Part shown: positions 1 to 10,923 of the stretch, one piece after another
How positions within the stretch are numbered: the first letter of the stretch is position 1
Layout: every line of letters begins with the position of its first letter
Source: Polytrichum commune
Lineage: Eukaryota; Streptophyta; Polytrichopsida; Polytrichales; Polytrichaceae
Reading direction: 5' to 3'
Length of the DNA stretch: 64,000 bases
Assembly (NCBI GenBank): GCA_950295325.1
Contig: OX485806.1
Span: forward strand, 28,518,001 to 28,582,000
Notes under the pieces: generated by a model
The model's input: only the letters and a program-made list of their open reading frames with translations
Databases searched by the model: none
Told to the model about the DNA's origin: nothing
Position numbers and translations under genes: made by a program

Positions 1-864
1 AGTTTGTGTGTTGTGATGAGTGGTGACACGTCTACTCACTTGCTGTAGTAGGATCCTCCTCACTTCTCATTTCTTCTTTATTTGTAGACTCAAGGATATC
101 ATACGCTTTGGTCAACCTCATCCTTTCGTCCCACTTTCTTTTTGCACCTTGAGCTCTACTCTCCCTTTAGTCCTCCTCGTACCTTTCGATCGGTTGTCTG
201 AATCCTCACTTGCAATGAACTGGATCTTCTCCTCAGTATATTTTAATTACAATTTCCTGTTGTATTATCTCAAGGTGGTTCATTCTCATAACATTTTTCC
301 TCCCTTCCCTTCCCTCCCTCATCCCAAGCTATCGCTTTAGTCCTCCCCCCAAGTAGCAAAACCACCATTGCAGCTGCTGATCACTGAATTTCCAAAGTTT
401 AAACAAACCTCTTGCATGAGCTGCCACACATGGTAATGGTGAAAGAGACAAACAATATCATATATCCACACAATTCCAAATCAAATTATATGTTACTTTG
501 GCAGGATTGAAAAACACAAGTTATTGTTTCTTTTGTCTACCCCTCAAAGGCCTAGAGGGTTAGACCCCAGCGCAAAGGTGTAGTATAGTCTGGGTCAGAA
601 GACCATAGATCCGAGTTGTTGACCAAGTAAATTGAGATGTACTGGAATCCATTGGATTTAATGTCATATTCGTTTGTCAACTTTGTGACATTCTAAAATT
701 CCATTGAGAGAAAGTGTCATATTTGTGACATTACTGTGCTCAATAAGTTGATATTAACACAGTCAAAACGCAGTAGTGCTAGATGTAGATATAATGTTAC
801 TCGATTTATAAATCGATGAGATCCTTATATATATTGTGACATTTTTATTTTATGGTGTGTGCAG
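1..864 (+). other. 3' part of PIP aquaporin intron 1 (no exon seen)
   Basis: AT-rich DNA that ends in a good splice acceptor (gtgtgcag, to 864) directly before the first visible aquaporin exon. I looked for the usual PIP N-terminal exon, which carries transmembrane helices 1 and 2, and did not see it. Intron 1 is therefore at least 864 bp long and exon 1 lies left of the window. The reading frame at 20-340 has no aquaporin or other recognisable content. Confidence 0.6.
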
Positions 865-3390
865 GAGGCCACATCAATCCGGCAGTGACGTTTGGTTTGT
901 TCTTGGGGCGAAGGTTGTCATTGAACCGCGCGATTTATTACATCATTTGTCAGTGCTTGGGTGCCATCTGCGGAGCAGGCATAGTCAAGGGATTCCAACC
1001 TGACTTCTACCAAGCGCAAGGTGGAGGGGCCACCACTGTGGCCCATGGCTACACTCTTGGAGACGGCCTGGGAGCCGAGATTGTCGGCACCTTTTTGTTG
1101 GTGTACACGGTCTACTCCGCCACCGACGCCAAGCGCAAAGCCCGTGACTCGTTTGTGCCTGTGAGTCTCATCCCCTAACTCATATTCGTCATTTTGAATC
1201 CCTACTAATTATAGTTGATGAATTGCATATCATTGCGAAGATCCGGGTATGCTAACCCTCTTGCCTGCTAAACGGGCGGTCCAGGAGAGTTAACACATTT
1301 AGAGTAAGCAAAATTTTGAATATGTTCACCCTCAAAATGAATGTGGAATTGGTTCAATTTTTGTTCCTGGTCACTTCTGTACATAATCTTGCGATATATT
1401 GAAGCAGGTCCAAATCTTGATAAAGTTGGAGACCTATGTCCAGAAGAACCCCCCCCCCCCTCCCCCCTGCCCCCAAAAAAGAGAGTTTTACTTCTATGCT
1501 TTTAGCTCTTTGTGAATCATGGAAGTCAAACATTGACATTTTCGACTACTGTCTGAAATCTGCAAATACATTATTTTGATGCTGAAAACGACCAACCTCG
1601 GGGTATGGGAAACACCATCTCTAGTACCCATTTTCCTATGTAGAAGATAATTGTCATGTAGCACTGAGGAGTCACTTGGCTAATCCTATGCTTGCCAAAC
1701 CATTGATAACTCATTGGTGAAAGAGCATCCAAGAGGTCAATAAGTCTAACCTTAGAAATCAATAAGATTCCATCACTGAGTTTGGGCAGAAAAGTCATTG
1801 CCCCCAACTTGCAATCTCTCGATTATGGGTATACGGCATGTATTGAAATTCAAAACTCGGGGAGGAGGGGTGGACTCTGGAAATTCTTTTCGTTTTAAAA
1901 ATAAATCTTATAGATTCTTAGAATTCATATTCTCGCAGTTATCCATCATACGTCGTATGAAAGCATATCCAAAATAAAATTTCATTAAAACTGTAGTTTA
2001 GCATCCCCAGAACCATGTTTTAAAGACCTTGACCTCTCTTGGTGCTACAAATAAGTGTCACCTTGATATTCCAATTTTGAAACCTTTTAAACAGAGCCCC
2101 AAAGAGATCAACACTGCTAGTGTTGAAATATTTCATTTGTGGAATTTCATCAAGCAACACCCAAACCACAATGCAGTCATGAATAATTCAGTTGATTCTT
2201 CTCCCCCCCAAAAAGAAATCCCATTGCTAAACCCCAACAAGCTAATCTTCAAGGCAAACCATCGGTGTACTCACCCAATTATGATGCTTTCCGCTCAAAG
2301 TTCATCATAATTCTTGAAAATTATATAATTGTGATGACTCTCCATTTTGTTGGGTCTGAGTCTCTGAGATGTGTGATTGGGCTTTGTAATTTGCAGAGAC
2401 TAGCTCCACTCCCAATTGGCTTTGCGGTCTTTGTGGTCCACTTGGCGACCATTCCCATCACGGGTACCAGTATCAACCCAGCTCGAAGCTTAGGCACTGC
2501 AGTCATCTTCAACCGGAGAATCAATAGTTGGAATGACCATGTAAGTAAATCCTCTATCTAACTGGTATTGTGTGTATCCTTTTCTTCATATACACGTGGG
2601 TAAGGGTATTGAAAGAAACCGAGAATACGACACCTGACGTGTCATGGTAATAGAAAATGTAATGAAATCCCAAGGACATATAGGTATTAATCTGAATAGA
2701 ATTATAATTCCATACAATTTGTACCTTCAATAGCTATCATGAGAACTAAGAACTATCCTACCCTGCTCTTTGTCTCGGAAATTTATTTATGTAATTGGAA
2801 GTTCCTTGATATGCATCGGCATCTTATTGGTTGGAACCTATGAACTCCCACATGAAATTTGTGTTCTAGGACCAGAAGTACCGAACTATGGTATTTGAGT
2901 ATCATTTATATGGTGCTTGCACATTTGGTCTCATTACAATTGTTGAGAATAAGTCATTTACCCTCTCAGCTGTCTGAATTCTCAATGACTCTCGTGGTAA
3001 ATTTAGTTCTTTTAAGTGGGCATGGTTGGTGAGAATTGTTGAAACTCTCAATTGTTCAAGTCACTTGCCGTCTTGGCAATTTGATTGTTGTAAAGTGTAT
3101 TACTTCGCAATAATTTTAGAGTAGTGTCTAGTAGTAGACAATCATCAAATACATTAGAGTGAATCAATTATGTTCGATGATTGATCACTATCTTCACTAA
3201 ATAAAAGTTACCAATAGGTCAAATCCTATTTTGACAACGTTATCATATGAATCACTAAACATGTCATTTGTTGGCTTTGGTGTGGCAGTGGGTTTTCTGG
3301 GTGGGTCCATTTATTGGAGCTGCATTGGCATCTGCATATCACAATGTTGTCATCCGGGCCTTCCCTTTCCACCAACGGGCTCAGCTTTAA
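865..3390 (+). CDS. PIP: Plasma-membrane intrinsic protein (PIP aquaporin), 5'-partial
   Basis: Water channel of the plasma membrane, MIP superfamily. Three exons are visible: 865-1160, 2397-2540 and 3289-3390 (TAA 3388-3390). All have GT-AG borders and join in frame (phase 1 into the first, phase 0 at the next two) to give about 180 C-terminal residues of a roughly 280-residue protein. Both NPA boxes are present: [10 protein letters not shown] at the start of exon 2, and [10 protein letters not shown] in exon 3. Helix 5 reads [13 protein letters not shown], with the His expected for the PIP selectivity filter, and the filter Arg follows the second NPA. Exon 2 also carries the PIP loop ending RKARDSFVP, and exon 4 begins [14 protein letters not shown] as in the family. 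The intron positions match those known in plant PIP genes. One oddity is Arg instead of the usual Val as the first residue of exon 3. I cannot assign PIP1 or PIP2 without the N-terminus. Confidence 0.93.
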
Positions 3391-5450
3391 TTGCGACAAT
3401 CACACCTTGCAAGTTGAAAAATGTGCATAAATTCAGAAATTAGGGCTTTAGACTCTTTTGGAGAGTAAGCTAGTTTACACTTGTCCTTTGTGATCTTCAA
3501 ACTATATTTAGTGTCACGTACACTATTTGTGAAGGGCCCAAACTAGATGCCTAGAGGTCTCAAAGTGTCACGTTTGCTAATTGCCAGTACGATTTTCATA
3601 CATCAACATAAGGAACTTCGTTAAGTGAAAATAGATCTACATTATGACATTTAGAGTAGCACATTGGGATACTTTAAATGATAGTCTTGCAATGTCGTAC
3701 GCAAGGCTTGGGCAATGTATTCATTATTAAAAGTATGGACCCACGTGGGTGCAAAAAAGGGGTATTAATTGTGCCTAGGGGTTACCAAATATGCATAAGA
3801 CATGGGCATTATTTATTTTAACTTTGTAAATATACTAGGCGTATACTTCATATACTCCTAGTTGTGTTTCTACATGTAGGCCCATAGTCAATTATAATGA
3901 AGTAGATAATCTACAATAAGTGCAAGTGAATATTTCATCCAATATGCGAGTTGAATGATGGATAGTATGCTAAATTGAGGTCTTCAAAGTGTTAATCCGG
4001 TGTCATATCAACTAGAATATAGTCACCTTTGGGCTGCAAATGATTTCAGAGTTTTTTTTTTGGATAAATGAGAAGTATGTTGGTATCTGGTAATTCCCTG
4101 TCTGCTAGTCAGAGTAAATACCTAATCACTGGTTTTACAACCAACCATGACCATAACTCAATATGCCCCAAAATGGGAGTCACTTTCAATTTCGATTGCC
4201 AGATTTTGCACGATAGTTACCAAAAACAAAATTGTAATGTTGTGATTAAGTATTGTTTGGATCTCCCATAAAGCTTTTAATTGATCGTAAAATTTCATGA
4301 ACGTTTATGCTCTATAGCTCACTAAATTTATGAAGTTATTTGCATGGATGTGATCCTTGGATGATGCCTCACGATTGACAAGAGGGAAGCATACTTCTCA
4401 TTCATCCAACATAAAAACTCTAGAATAATAGAAAATTAACTTTTAAGTATACTTGGACAAACCCCTTGTCCAAAAATTACTAAGGGATGTGCCTTTGTGG
4501 GAACAAAAAACATCAAATGACAACAATAAAAGCAACAACATAACAACCACAACTTCGAATGGTTGTATTCCATGTTCGCCAACCACCATATCTGTGTAGT
4601 TTTGTAATCTAGTGTACATCATAATGATAGTTGGGATTTACCGAAATTATTGCATAAATCCAAATATACTTGAGTCTTTGTTAGAAAATCCAAAATTTAG
4701 TATTTTTAGTTGATTTGACACTAGATCTAACTCACAAAACCCAAAATTAGTGTAGTCCAAGTCATTTTAGATAAACCAACCACAAACATATAGACTTAGG
4801 GTCAAGTTTTTATGTTGGATGAATGAGAGAAATGCTACACTAAATAATGTATAGAGTGTCATATATATGATGTTTTATGTCATTGTGGAACCATTTTTCA
4901 AGAACACTTCTTATGAGTAAGTTTACAAATACTATCATCCCCAATTACTTTTAGTTCATCCACTTTTGGGTACATTCTTCATCCTACCATTTCCGAAAGG
5001 AAATATTGTCATGAATGATTTGAAATTCGGATTAAAAAACCACTTAGTAAATGACAATAATTAGAACACTGTAAATCTATATTGCCCAAGATGTTTTTAC
5101 AAGGAATGACAAACAATGTGAGGTTTACATTCAATGTTGGTGACACTACATGGGCAGTATATAATTATTATTGAGTAAGACAAACAGAATATTGGTGAAA
5201 GTGAACACAATATTCACTGTAGTTTTCATGCGACAATTCCCTCTCGCCCCTCACAACCCCTCTTCTCTGAGAATTCTCAAGAAAACCCCAGAAAATGTTA
5301 TGTTATAACACATCCAGATGGAAAATGTTTAATCAACGGAGCACAAATTCTTGCAAAATTCCAACTCTGCACTTTCAGTCCAACAAAGAAATCCACGTCA
5401 GCTTTGCCAAAACAAAACTCCAGCTCCTGGACACTAAAATATAGTAGAAA
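3391..5450. other. Gene-free AT-rich stretch downstream of PIP
   Basis: This holds the presumed 3'UTR of the aquaporin gene and then low-complexity AT-rich DNA with many short frames and stops. I see no conserved protein motif, long frame, RNA gene or terminal inverted repeat. Confidence 0.5.
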
Positions 5451-5756
5451 ATGACTCAAGGGGAGGCTGTTGGCATGGCAACTTGGCAGGTGAAAAGTGA
5501 GAGTGTATTATATATTCAACTTTGCGGCGAGCTTGTTGAAGTACTCATATTTATTTCCGAGTCGTACAATCTGAAAAAGTGGTTCTGCATGGGATCTGAT
5601 ATAGTACATATCCTCCTCAAATCAAGTGTACATAATTTGTCGCCGACACACGATTGGAAGTCAAAGCTTTCCGAAATCAGTTGTCGCCTGCTTCAAGCAA
5701 TTAAATTTCTCCTTGTGAAATTCCTTGTGAAAGGCACAATGAAATTTCTCAAGCAG

Positions 5757-6300
5757 ATGTGAAAAGTTTCATCAAGGAACGTGTTGGAACTTTAGCTGGA
5801 TTTATTTTTGAATACCAAGGGTCAACCATTCAAATGCATTGGAAAGAGGAAGAAGTCTATGAGTATTTCAAGGAATATAAGCATTCACGAAATAAAAATA
5901 GTGTATCAAAGGATGTTGCTGCTATTGGTAGGGTTCCACTTGGTGAGAGTTGTGTGAATAGTATTCAAACATATGAGGAAATTGACGAACTTGGACAAAA
6001 GCTACAAAGTCTGCCAGATTCTACTTCAGCACGACACCCAGTTGAAGAGGTTCAGGTATGTATTTGATTTTTTTTTTTGATGTGATTGACTGTAAGTGAT
6101 TGATTTACATCAGTAGCTAATTGAAGTTGCAATATCTTGATGTGCAGGACCCAAAGGACATCATGCTTTTCGAAATGAAAAAAGAACTTGACAAGTTAAA
6201 GGCACAAATCAAAACCAATTTCTTGAAGAGGAAGAAGGCAGATGTAGGGGACATTGTACAGGGCACAACTCTGTCTCTACCTTACGACAAACAATCTCAG
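5757..6300 (+). CDS. Unrecognised two-exon coding fragment
   Basis: I do not recognise this protein. A reading frame opens at a plausible acceptor (ctcaagcag at 5756) with the residues VKSFIKERVGTLAGFIF and runs to a donor (gttcag|gtatgt, exon end 6054). A second exon, 6149-6300, starts after tgatgtgcag and ends at cag|gtgtga. The phases agree across the intron (0 to 0). The joined product is about 150 residues, acidic and basic-rich, and its second half (MKKELDKLKAQIK) looks like a short coiled coil. A possible preceding frame, 5451-5762, is in another phase. No start codon can be chosen and the continuation after 6300 is unclear. It could be an exon pair of an undescribed gene or a gene remnant. 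Confidence 0.35.
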
Positions 6301-7583
6301 GTGTGATTTTATTTTATTTTTTGCAATTACATTTACAATTTATGCAATTATGGGATTGGGAACATGATTTCAATGTACTTTCTGTTTTGTGGGCTAGTGG
6401 TACTTTGCACTGGAAAATATCCAGAGTTTTGTCTGATGTTTGTCTTTATTAGACCTTTGAGGTTGAGTGTCAAATTTAAATCTCTCACTGTGACTGAGAG
6501 TTCAGCTGACATTGAACCTAAGAAGATTCTGATTTTGGCACGTATTGACAGTCATTCTTAAGGTTTGCCTTATTCCTGTGAAGATGTTGTGGAAAGCCAC
6601 ATGTACGTCATAGTATTTGTGGAGATCTAAAAACATACTTTATCCAAACAACATGGGCGTATATTAGGACTTATAAGCTGCTAAGTGCAAGTTTGTCTCC
6701 AATAACTTTTACAAATATATAAGAGAGGAACCTCTCTAAGTCTCTCAAGTGGTAATTGCACATGAAGTCATAGATGGATATTTGGAAGAAGTGGACACTA
6801 CTTGTGTATGATATTTCATTTTTCTGTTAGATAATTTTTGAATATTGACTATCAAATACCAACTGGCATTATTTTCACATCCAAAGCTGGAAAGATGTAA
6901 CATAAGTGTATTGGCTTTAGTTCTAACTCTGAAGTATTGGCTCTGTAGAAAATTAGTCTGGATTGAGTAGATTCTAATTGGTGATATCTAGGGAACCCAA
7001 TTTTCTTGCGGACTAGTCTATGTGGTAACATTCTTTTGAATACCAATTTTCTTCTTTGGAAGATGGGCCACAATGATGATATGGTCTGATTTTCTTCAGA
7101 CTAGATCAAGTCAGTCAACTTGAAGCATTATAGGTCCTCATGATATGGACAAGCTTAGGAAACGAGTTTTTTCATCTTAAGGTGCTCAATAATCACCTGT
7201 GCTCAATAATAAGGAAGGAAGAATCACCTGTGCATGTTTAAATATCACATGACAATTCAAGAATATGAATTAATTTGCTGCTTCAAAATGTTCTCAGCTG
7301 GAAGTAGGTATGGTGGGGCCTCAATAATTGATAATGAATGTCAAGAAATAGGTGTGCAATATCTGTTTAGATTAGGGTGTCTGATAAACTCAAAAATTTG
7401 CCATCTCAGGTGCTGAAGAGATTGATTGGGACTGACATTTCAACACCTCTAAATTTTGACTTTTTTATAAATAAAGTCAAGGCAGAACGGAAAGATGTGA
7501 AGTTTATGACAATAATTTCCTCAAACTGTCCTGGTGATATATGTAGTGTCTTTTAGCCTGATGAAATAACTTGTGACTGGGTG
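6301..7583. other. No gene recognised
   Basis: AT-rich DNA with short frames only. A frame at 6364-6561 follows the fragment above, but no splice pairing links them convincingly. Confidence 0.4.
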
Positions 7584-7696
7584 TAATGCAATTGAGCCTT
7601 TCTTTATGTGTGTCACTGTGTTTTGTGATAGTAGCTGGTACAGGGTTAATAATTGTGTTAGTATTCGGCAAGCTTATTGTCATTCCATTCAATCCG
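7584..7696 (+). repeat. 113-bp direct repeat, copy 1
   Basis: Starts taatgcaattgagccttt and ends cattcaatccg. It matches 8641-8753 base for base except for two transitions (gtgttag versus gtgctag, attcc versus atttc). It is followed at once by a third partial copy: 7697-7726 repeats the left flank plus the first 15 bases of the unit (gctttcacag, then taatgcaattgagcc). Confidence 0.85.
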
Positions 7697-8640
7697 TCCG
7701 TGCTTTCACAGTAATGCAATTGAGCCATTTAAGAAATTTCCAGCGCCATGTAAGTGTGAGTAAATTTCAGAGGAAAGATAAGCTCAAGGTGTATATTTAG
7801 ACTTAGAGTAACGTATGGATGTAAGTAACTCTGCTCTCCAACTGTTGCATTTGTCTTGGAAAAATTAAAATTAAATAAAAAGATTAGGTGGACGGATTTC
7901 ATTGTGTGTTAGGGTTTTGTGTGTATTCGGAGTTTGTAGCAGAGTTGTGCTCTTTTCTAGTTCAGTCTATATGTGATCTTTCACGTCCTCCATACACGGA
8001 AAGGCACCTTCCTTTGTTCCTGGATGATCATCAATTACTGTTGACTCCAGGGAGGATTGCTAGAATCAATTTTCAAGGATTTTGCGATTGCGGTAGCCAT
8101 TGTCTCGCAAGCATTGCTATGGGTTTCGCAGAGATAGATCAGTGCTTATAAGCTCCGGTTATCACTTATCTGAGGTTTACGCAGTTGTTCCTGGAACTGC
8201 ATAGCGTAATTTTCTGGGATTAAAAGTTGACCCTTAAAACTCTTCCATATGAGCTAGTAATTAGTGAAGCGATCTATAGCTTGGAAAATGGAACCTATCT
8301 GTGCTAATTCTTGCTCTGGATTAGTTGTAATTAGTGCTGGAAGAATCGGTGGAAACTTCAATGGCTCCTTAAGAGGTTACCTTAATACAATTAGGCCGTA
8401 TAGTTGAGCTTTAACACGTTAGAAATCTAAAGATCAGTTTACCGTTTGACTGATGACACATGAATTACATGTTAAGTAGCATCAATCATGTTTCACCTTC
8501 GTCAAGGATGTACACTTGTATAGCTACTTCTTGAACAGAGATATCGCTCTCTTGGATGTTGACCTACTTATTTGCAGCTAAGGTTGTATTCTAAATGTCA
8601 GTTGCAGCTAGTCTCCTGAGGAATGTCTGTGCTTTCACAG
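7697..8640. other. Spacer between the 113-bp repeats
   Basis: Contains a partial third copy of the repeat start at its left end (7697-7726). The rest is AT-rich with an 87-codon frame at 7888-8151 that I do not recognise. Confidence 0.35.
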
Positions 8641-8753
8641 TAATGCAATTGAGCCTTTCTTTATGTGTGTCACTGTGTTTTGTGATAGTAGCTGGTACAG
8701 GGTTAATAATTGTGCTAGTATTCGGCAAGCTTATTGTCATTTCATTCAATCCG
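8641..8753 (+). repeat. 113-bp direct repeat, copy 2
   Basis: Second copy of the 7584-7696 unit with 111 of 113 bases identical. One frame through it encodes a hydrophobic run (FVIVAGTGLIIVLVFGKLIV), but the frame is short (8595-8780) and probably fortuitous. Confidence 0.85.
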
Positions 8754-9300
8754 GAAGGAAGGCAAGAACTTCTTAATTAGCAGTTTGCATTTGGTAGCAT
8801 TGGTGTCTTGGAGCTATTCTGGTTTGGATGTGCTTTCTGTTTTGGAGCTTTTCTAGTTAAGTCTTTGTGAGAGTTGACCATGTGTGCAGTTGAGTGAAGA
8901 TGGATCTCTCTTCCCAATTGTGGAAGATGGTGAACTCTTCGAAGTTCCCTCATATTTTTTGGTATGTGCAGCTTTTTCAGAGGTTATCTTTGGCTGCAAA
9001 GAAGGTGATTGCTATGCACGTGATGGGAGTGACAAATTTGCATGAGGTGTTACCTGGAGTATCTACATTGGCTACACAAATGCGACCAAAGAGAGTAAAG
9101 AAGAAGAAAGGGCTTACACCTCATGAGCAACGTTTAGAGGATTTAGACATAGTAGTTCAGTGGGCATTGCGAGGGAGAGTGACACTGGTAGATATTGTGG
9201 ATAAGGGTGCAATGATTGATCTCCATCGTGGCAATGTTAGGGATAGTTGAGGTTGGATGAAAACCATGAGAAACTATACCATGAACAAGAGAAACAATTG
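8754..9300. other. No recognised gene; one open frame without homology
   Basis: A 118-codon frame (8894-9250, +) contains a basic stretch (RPKRVKKKKG) and then LTPHEQRLEDLDIVVQW. I recognise no family. A second frame over 8890-9030 begins at a good acceptor (gtgtgcag, ending 8889) with LSEDGSLFPIVEDGELF, so this may be an exon of a decayed gene. Confidence 0.25.
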
Positions 9301-9307
9301 TAATTCC

Positions 9308-9382
9308 CTTTGTGATAATTGTGATAAACATTCCCTTTGTGACTCCCTTTGTGAACCCTTTGTGATTCCCTTTGTGACTCCA
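9308..9382 (+). repeat. Imperfect minisatellite of ccctttgtga units
   Basis: The decamer ccctttgtga (or aaccctttgtga) recurs about five times at irregular short spacing, with another ccctttgt at about 9402. It looks like a degenerate tandem repeat. Confidence 0.6.
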
Positions 9383-9389
9383 CGGGAAT

Positions 9390-10923
9390 GTTGCAAAATT
9401 CCCTTTGTTGCACAACTCCCTTTTACTTGGGATTGTTATTGTTTCTTAGAGGTAAAGATTTTTAATTTTCCCTCAAGGGAATATTCCAAGAGCTCCTTGT
9501 GCAACTGATCAATCAGGCTTCCATTTAACCAAATAAGTTCAAGCACACGATCAGTTATTTCAAGCAATTATAAAATTTTGGTCAGTGAGACAATTGTATG
9601 ATCAGATTCACATATTGTAGCGAGGGAATTGTTGCTGCAGAGGGAGTCGACACCGAAAAAGCAGAATTGTGGGATGTCTGGAAATTGAGGGTTCGGAGTG
9701 GAAACTCACGAGGTGGGTCGACGGATAAGGTGATGCCCTGACAGCGGGGCTTTATTAACGGCTCCCCACCGAATCCTTCGATTCACTCATCACGACGTCA
9801 TTTCTTCAAACTTCAATTCCTTCTTGTCCATGTAAAATTCTTGCCTACTCTCTCATCTCCTCATTCATTCGTTCATTCCTTCCTCTCTATTCTTCTCTTG
9901 TCTCCCCTATCTGGTGGAGTTGCAGTTATTTTCGGTGTTGGAGCTGCTGCTGCTGCTGTAGCCAGACTTGCAGGTTTGTGATACAGCTTCAAGCAACAGA
10001 GGTTCAGAGAATCTCTTGCAAGATACAGTAACTGATTCTCATCCTCAGGATTATAAAAATTTGTTCTTGGCTGGAAAATAGTGACCTTAAATGACTTGAA
10101 TATGAGTTACAATACAAGGTGATGGTCTAATCCGTAGCTGCACTGAAATTGGCTTGAAGTTGATGATTTTGAGTAGGCTGAGCTCCGGAGTCGTAATCTT
10201 CGCTTGTGGTAAGATGAGGCTGAGGCTGACTCATCATGTGTTGTTGGCAGTTATCCTTCAGTGAGTTGTAGTGGACGTATAAATTACCAATAAACGATGA
10301 TGTTGCAATTCAGGAATTTTTTATTACGATTTAGATGTTTGTTTGTGGGTTGACTCACGGATCAAGCTTTGGGACTTGCTGGATGATCGAGTGACTGGAT
10401 CTTCTTGATGGTTCCGAAGCTCAGATGTTCGTGGATTCTTATATGTTGTCTTCTATGAAATGTTGATGAATTTGAGCTGAATAGTACTGACAGTTGTTAG
10501 TTCGGTGGATGTGCGCAGTGGGGAGAGTCATGTCTCTGTTTCATCAGCCTGGTAGTGCTCAACCACGGGTGAGCAACTTGGCTGCAAATTCGTGGCTAAC
10601 ACTTTCATTAAATTTGATCTCGAAAACACCATTCTCAAGAAAATTTCAGCTACTTGCTTCATTCTTGATGAATTGATGAATGGACTGCCAGACCCTCAAG
10701 TTATCTCAGGTCCTAGGACTTACCCCAACCGAACCTGGTCACTGCAATTGTTTATCAATATTATTTCTTGATTGAGGGACCGATCGATGTTCTGGCAACT
10801 GCAGCTTATCGATCAGATCCTCATGCAAGTCCTTCGCCATTCTTGAGGTTTTGTGTGTGCTCGTGAGATTTCTGTGGTTGGTGAGCTCATTCAACTCTGC
10901 TGGAGTTTTTGATGTGTGTGCAG
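9390..10923. other. Region upstream of the isocitrate lyase relic
   Basis: A locally GC-richer segment (9640-9970) contains pyrimidine-rich leader-like DNA (tcattcattcgttcattcc, ctctattcttctcttgtctcccc) and a CTG run. It could be the old promoter and 5' leader of the isocitrate lyase gene, and 10900-10923 ends in a plausible acceptor. No long coding frame is visible. Confidence 0.35.
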
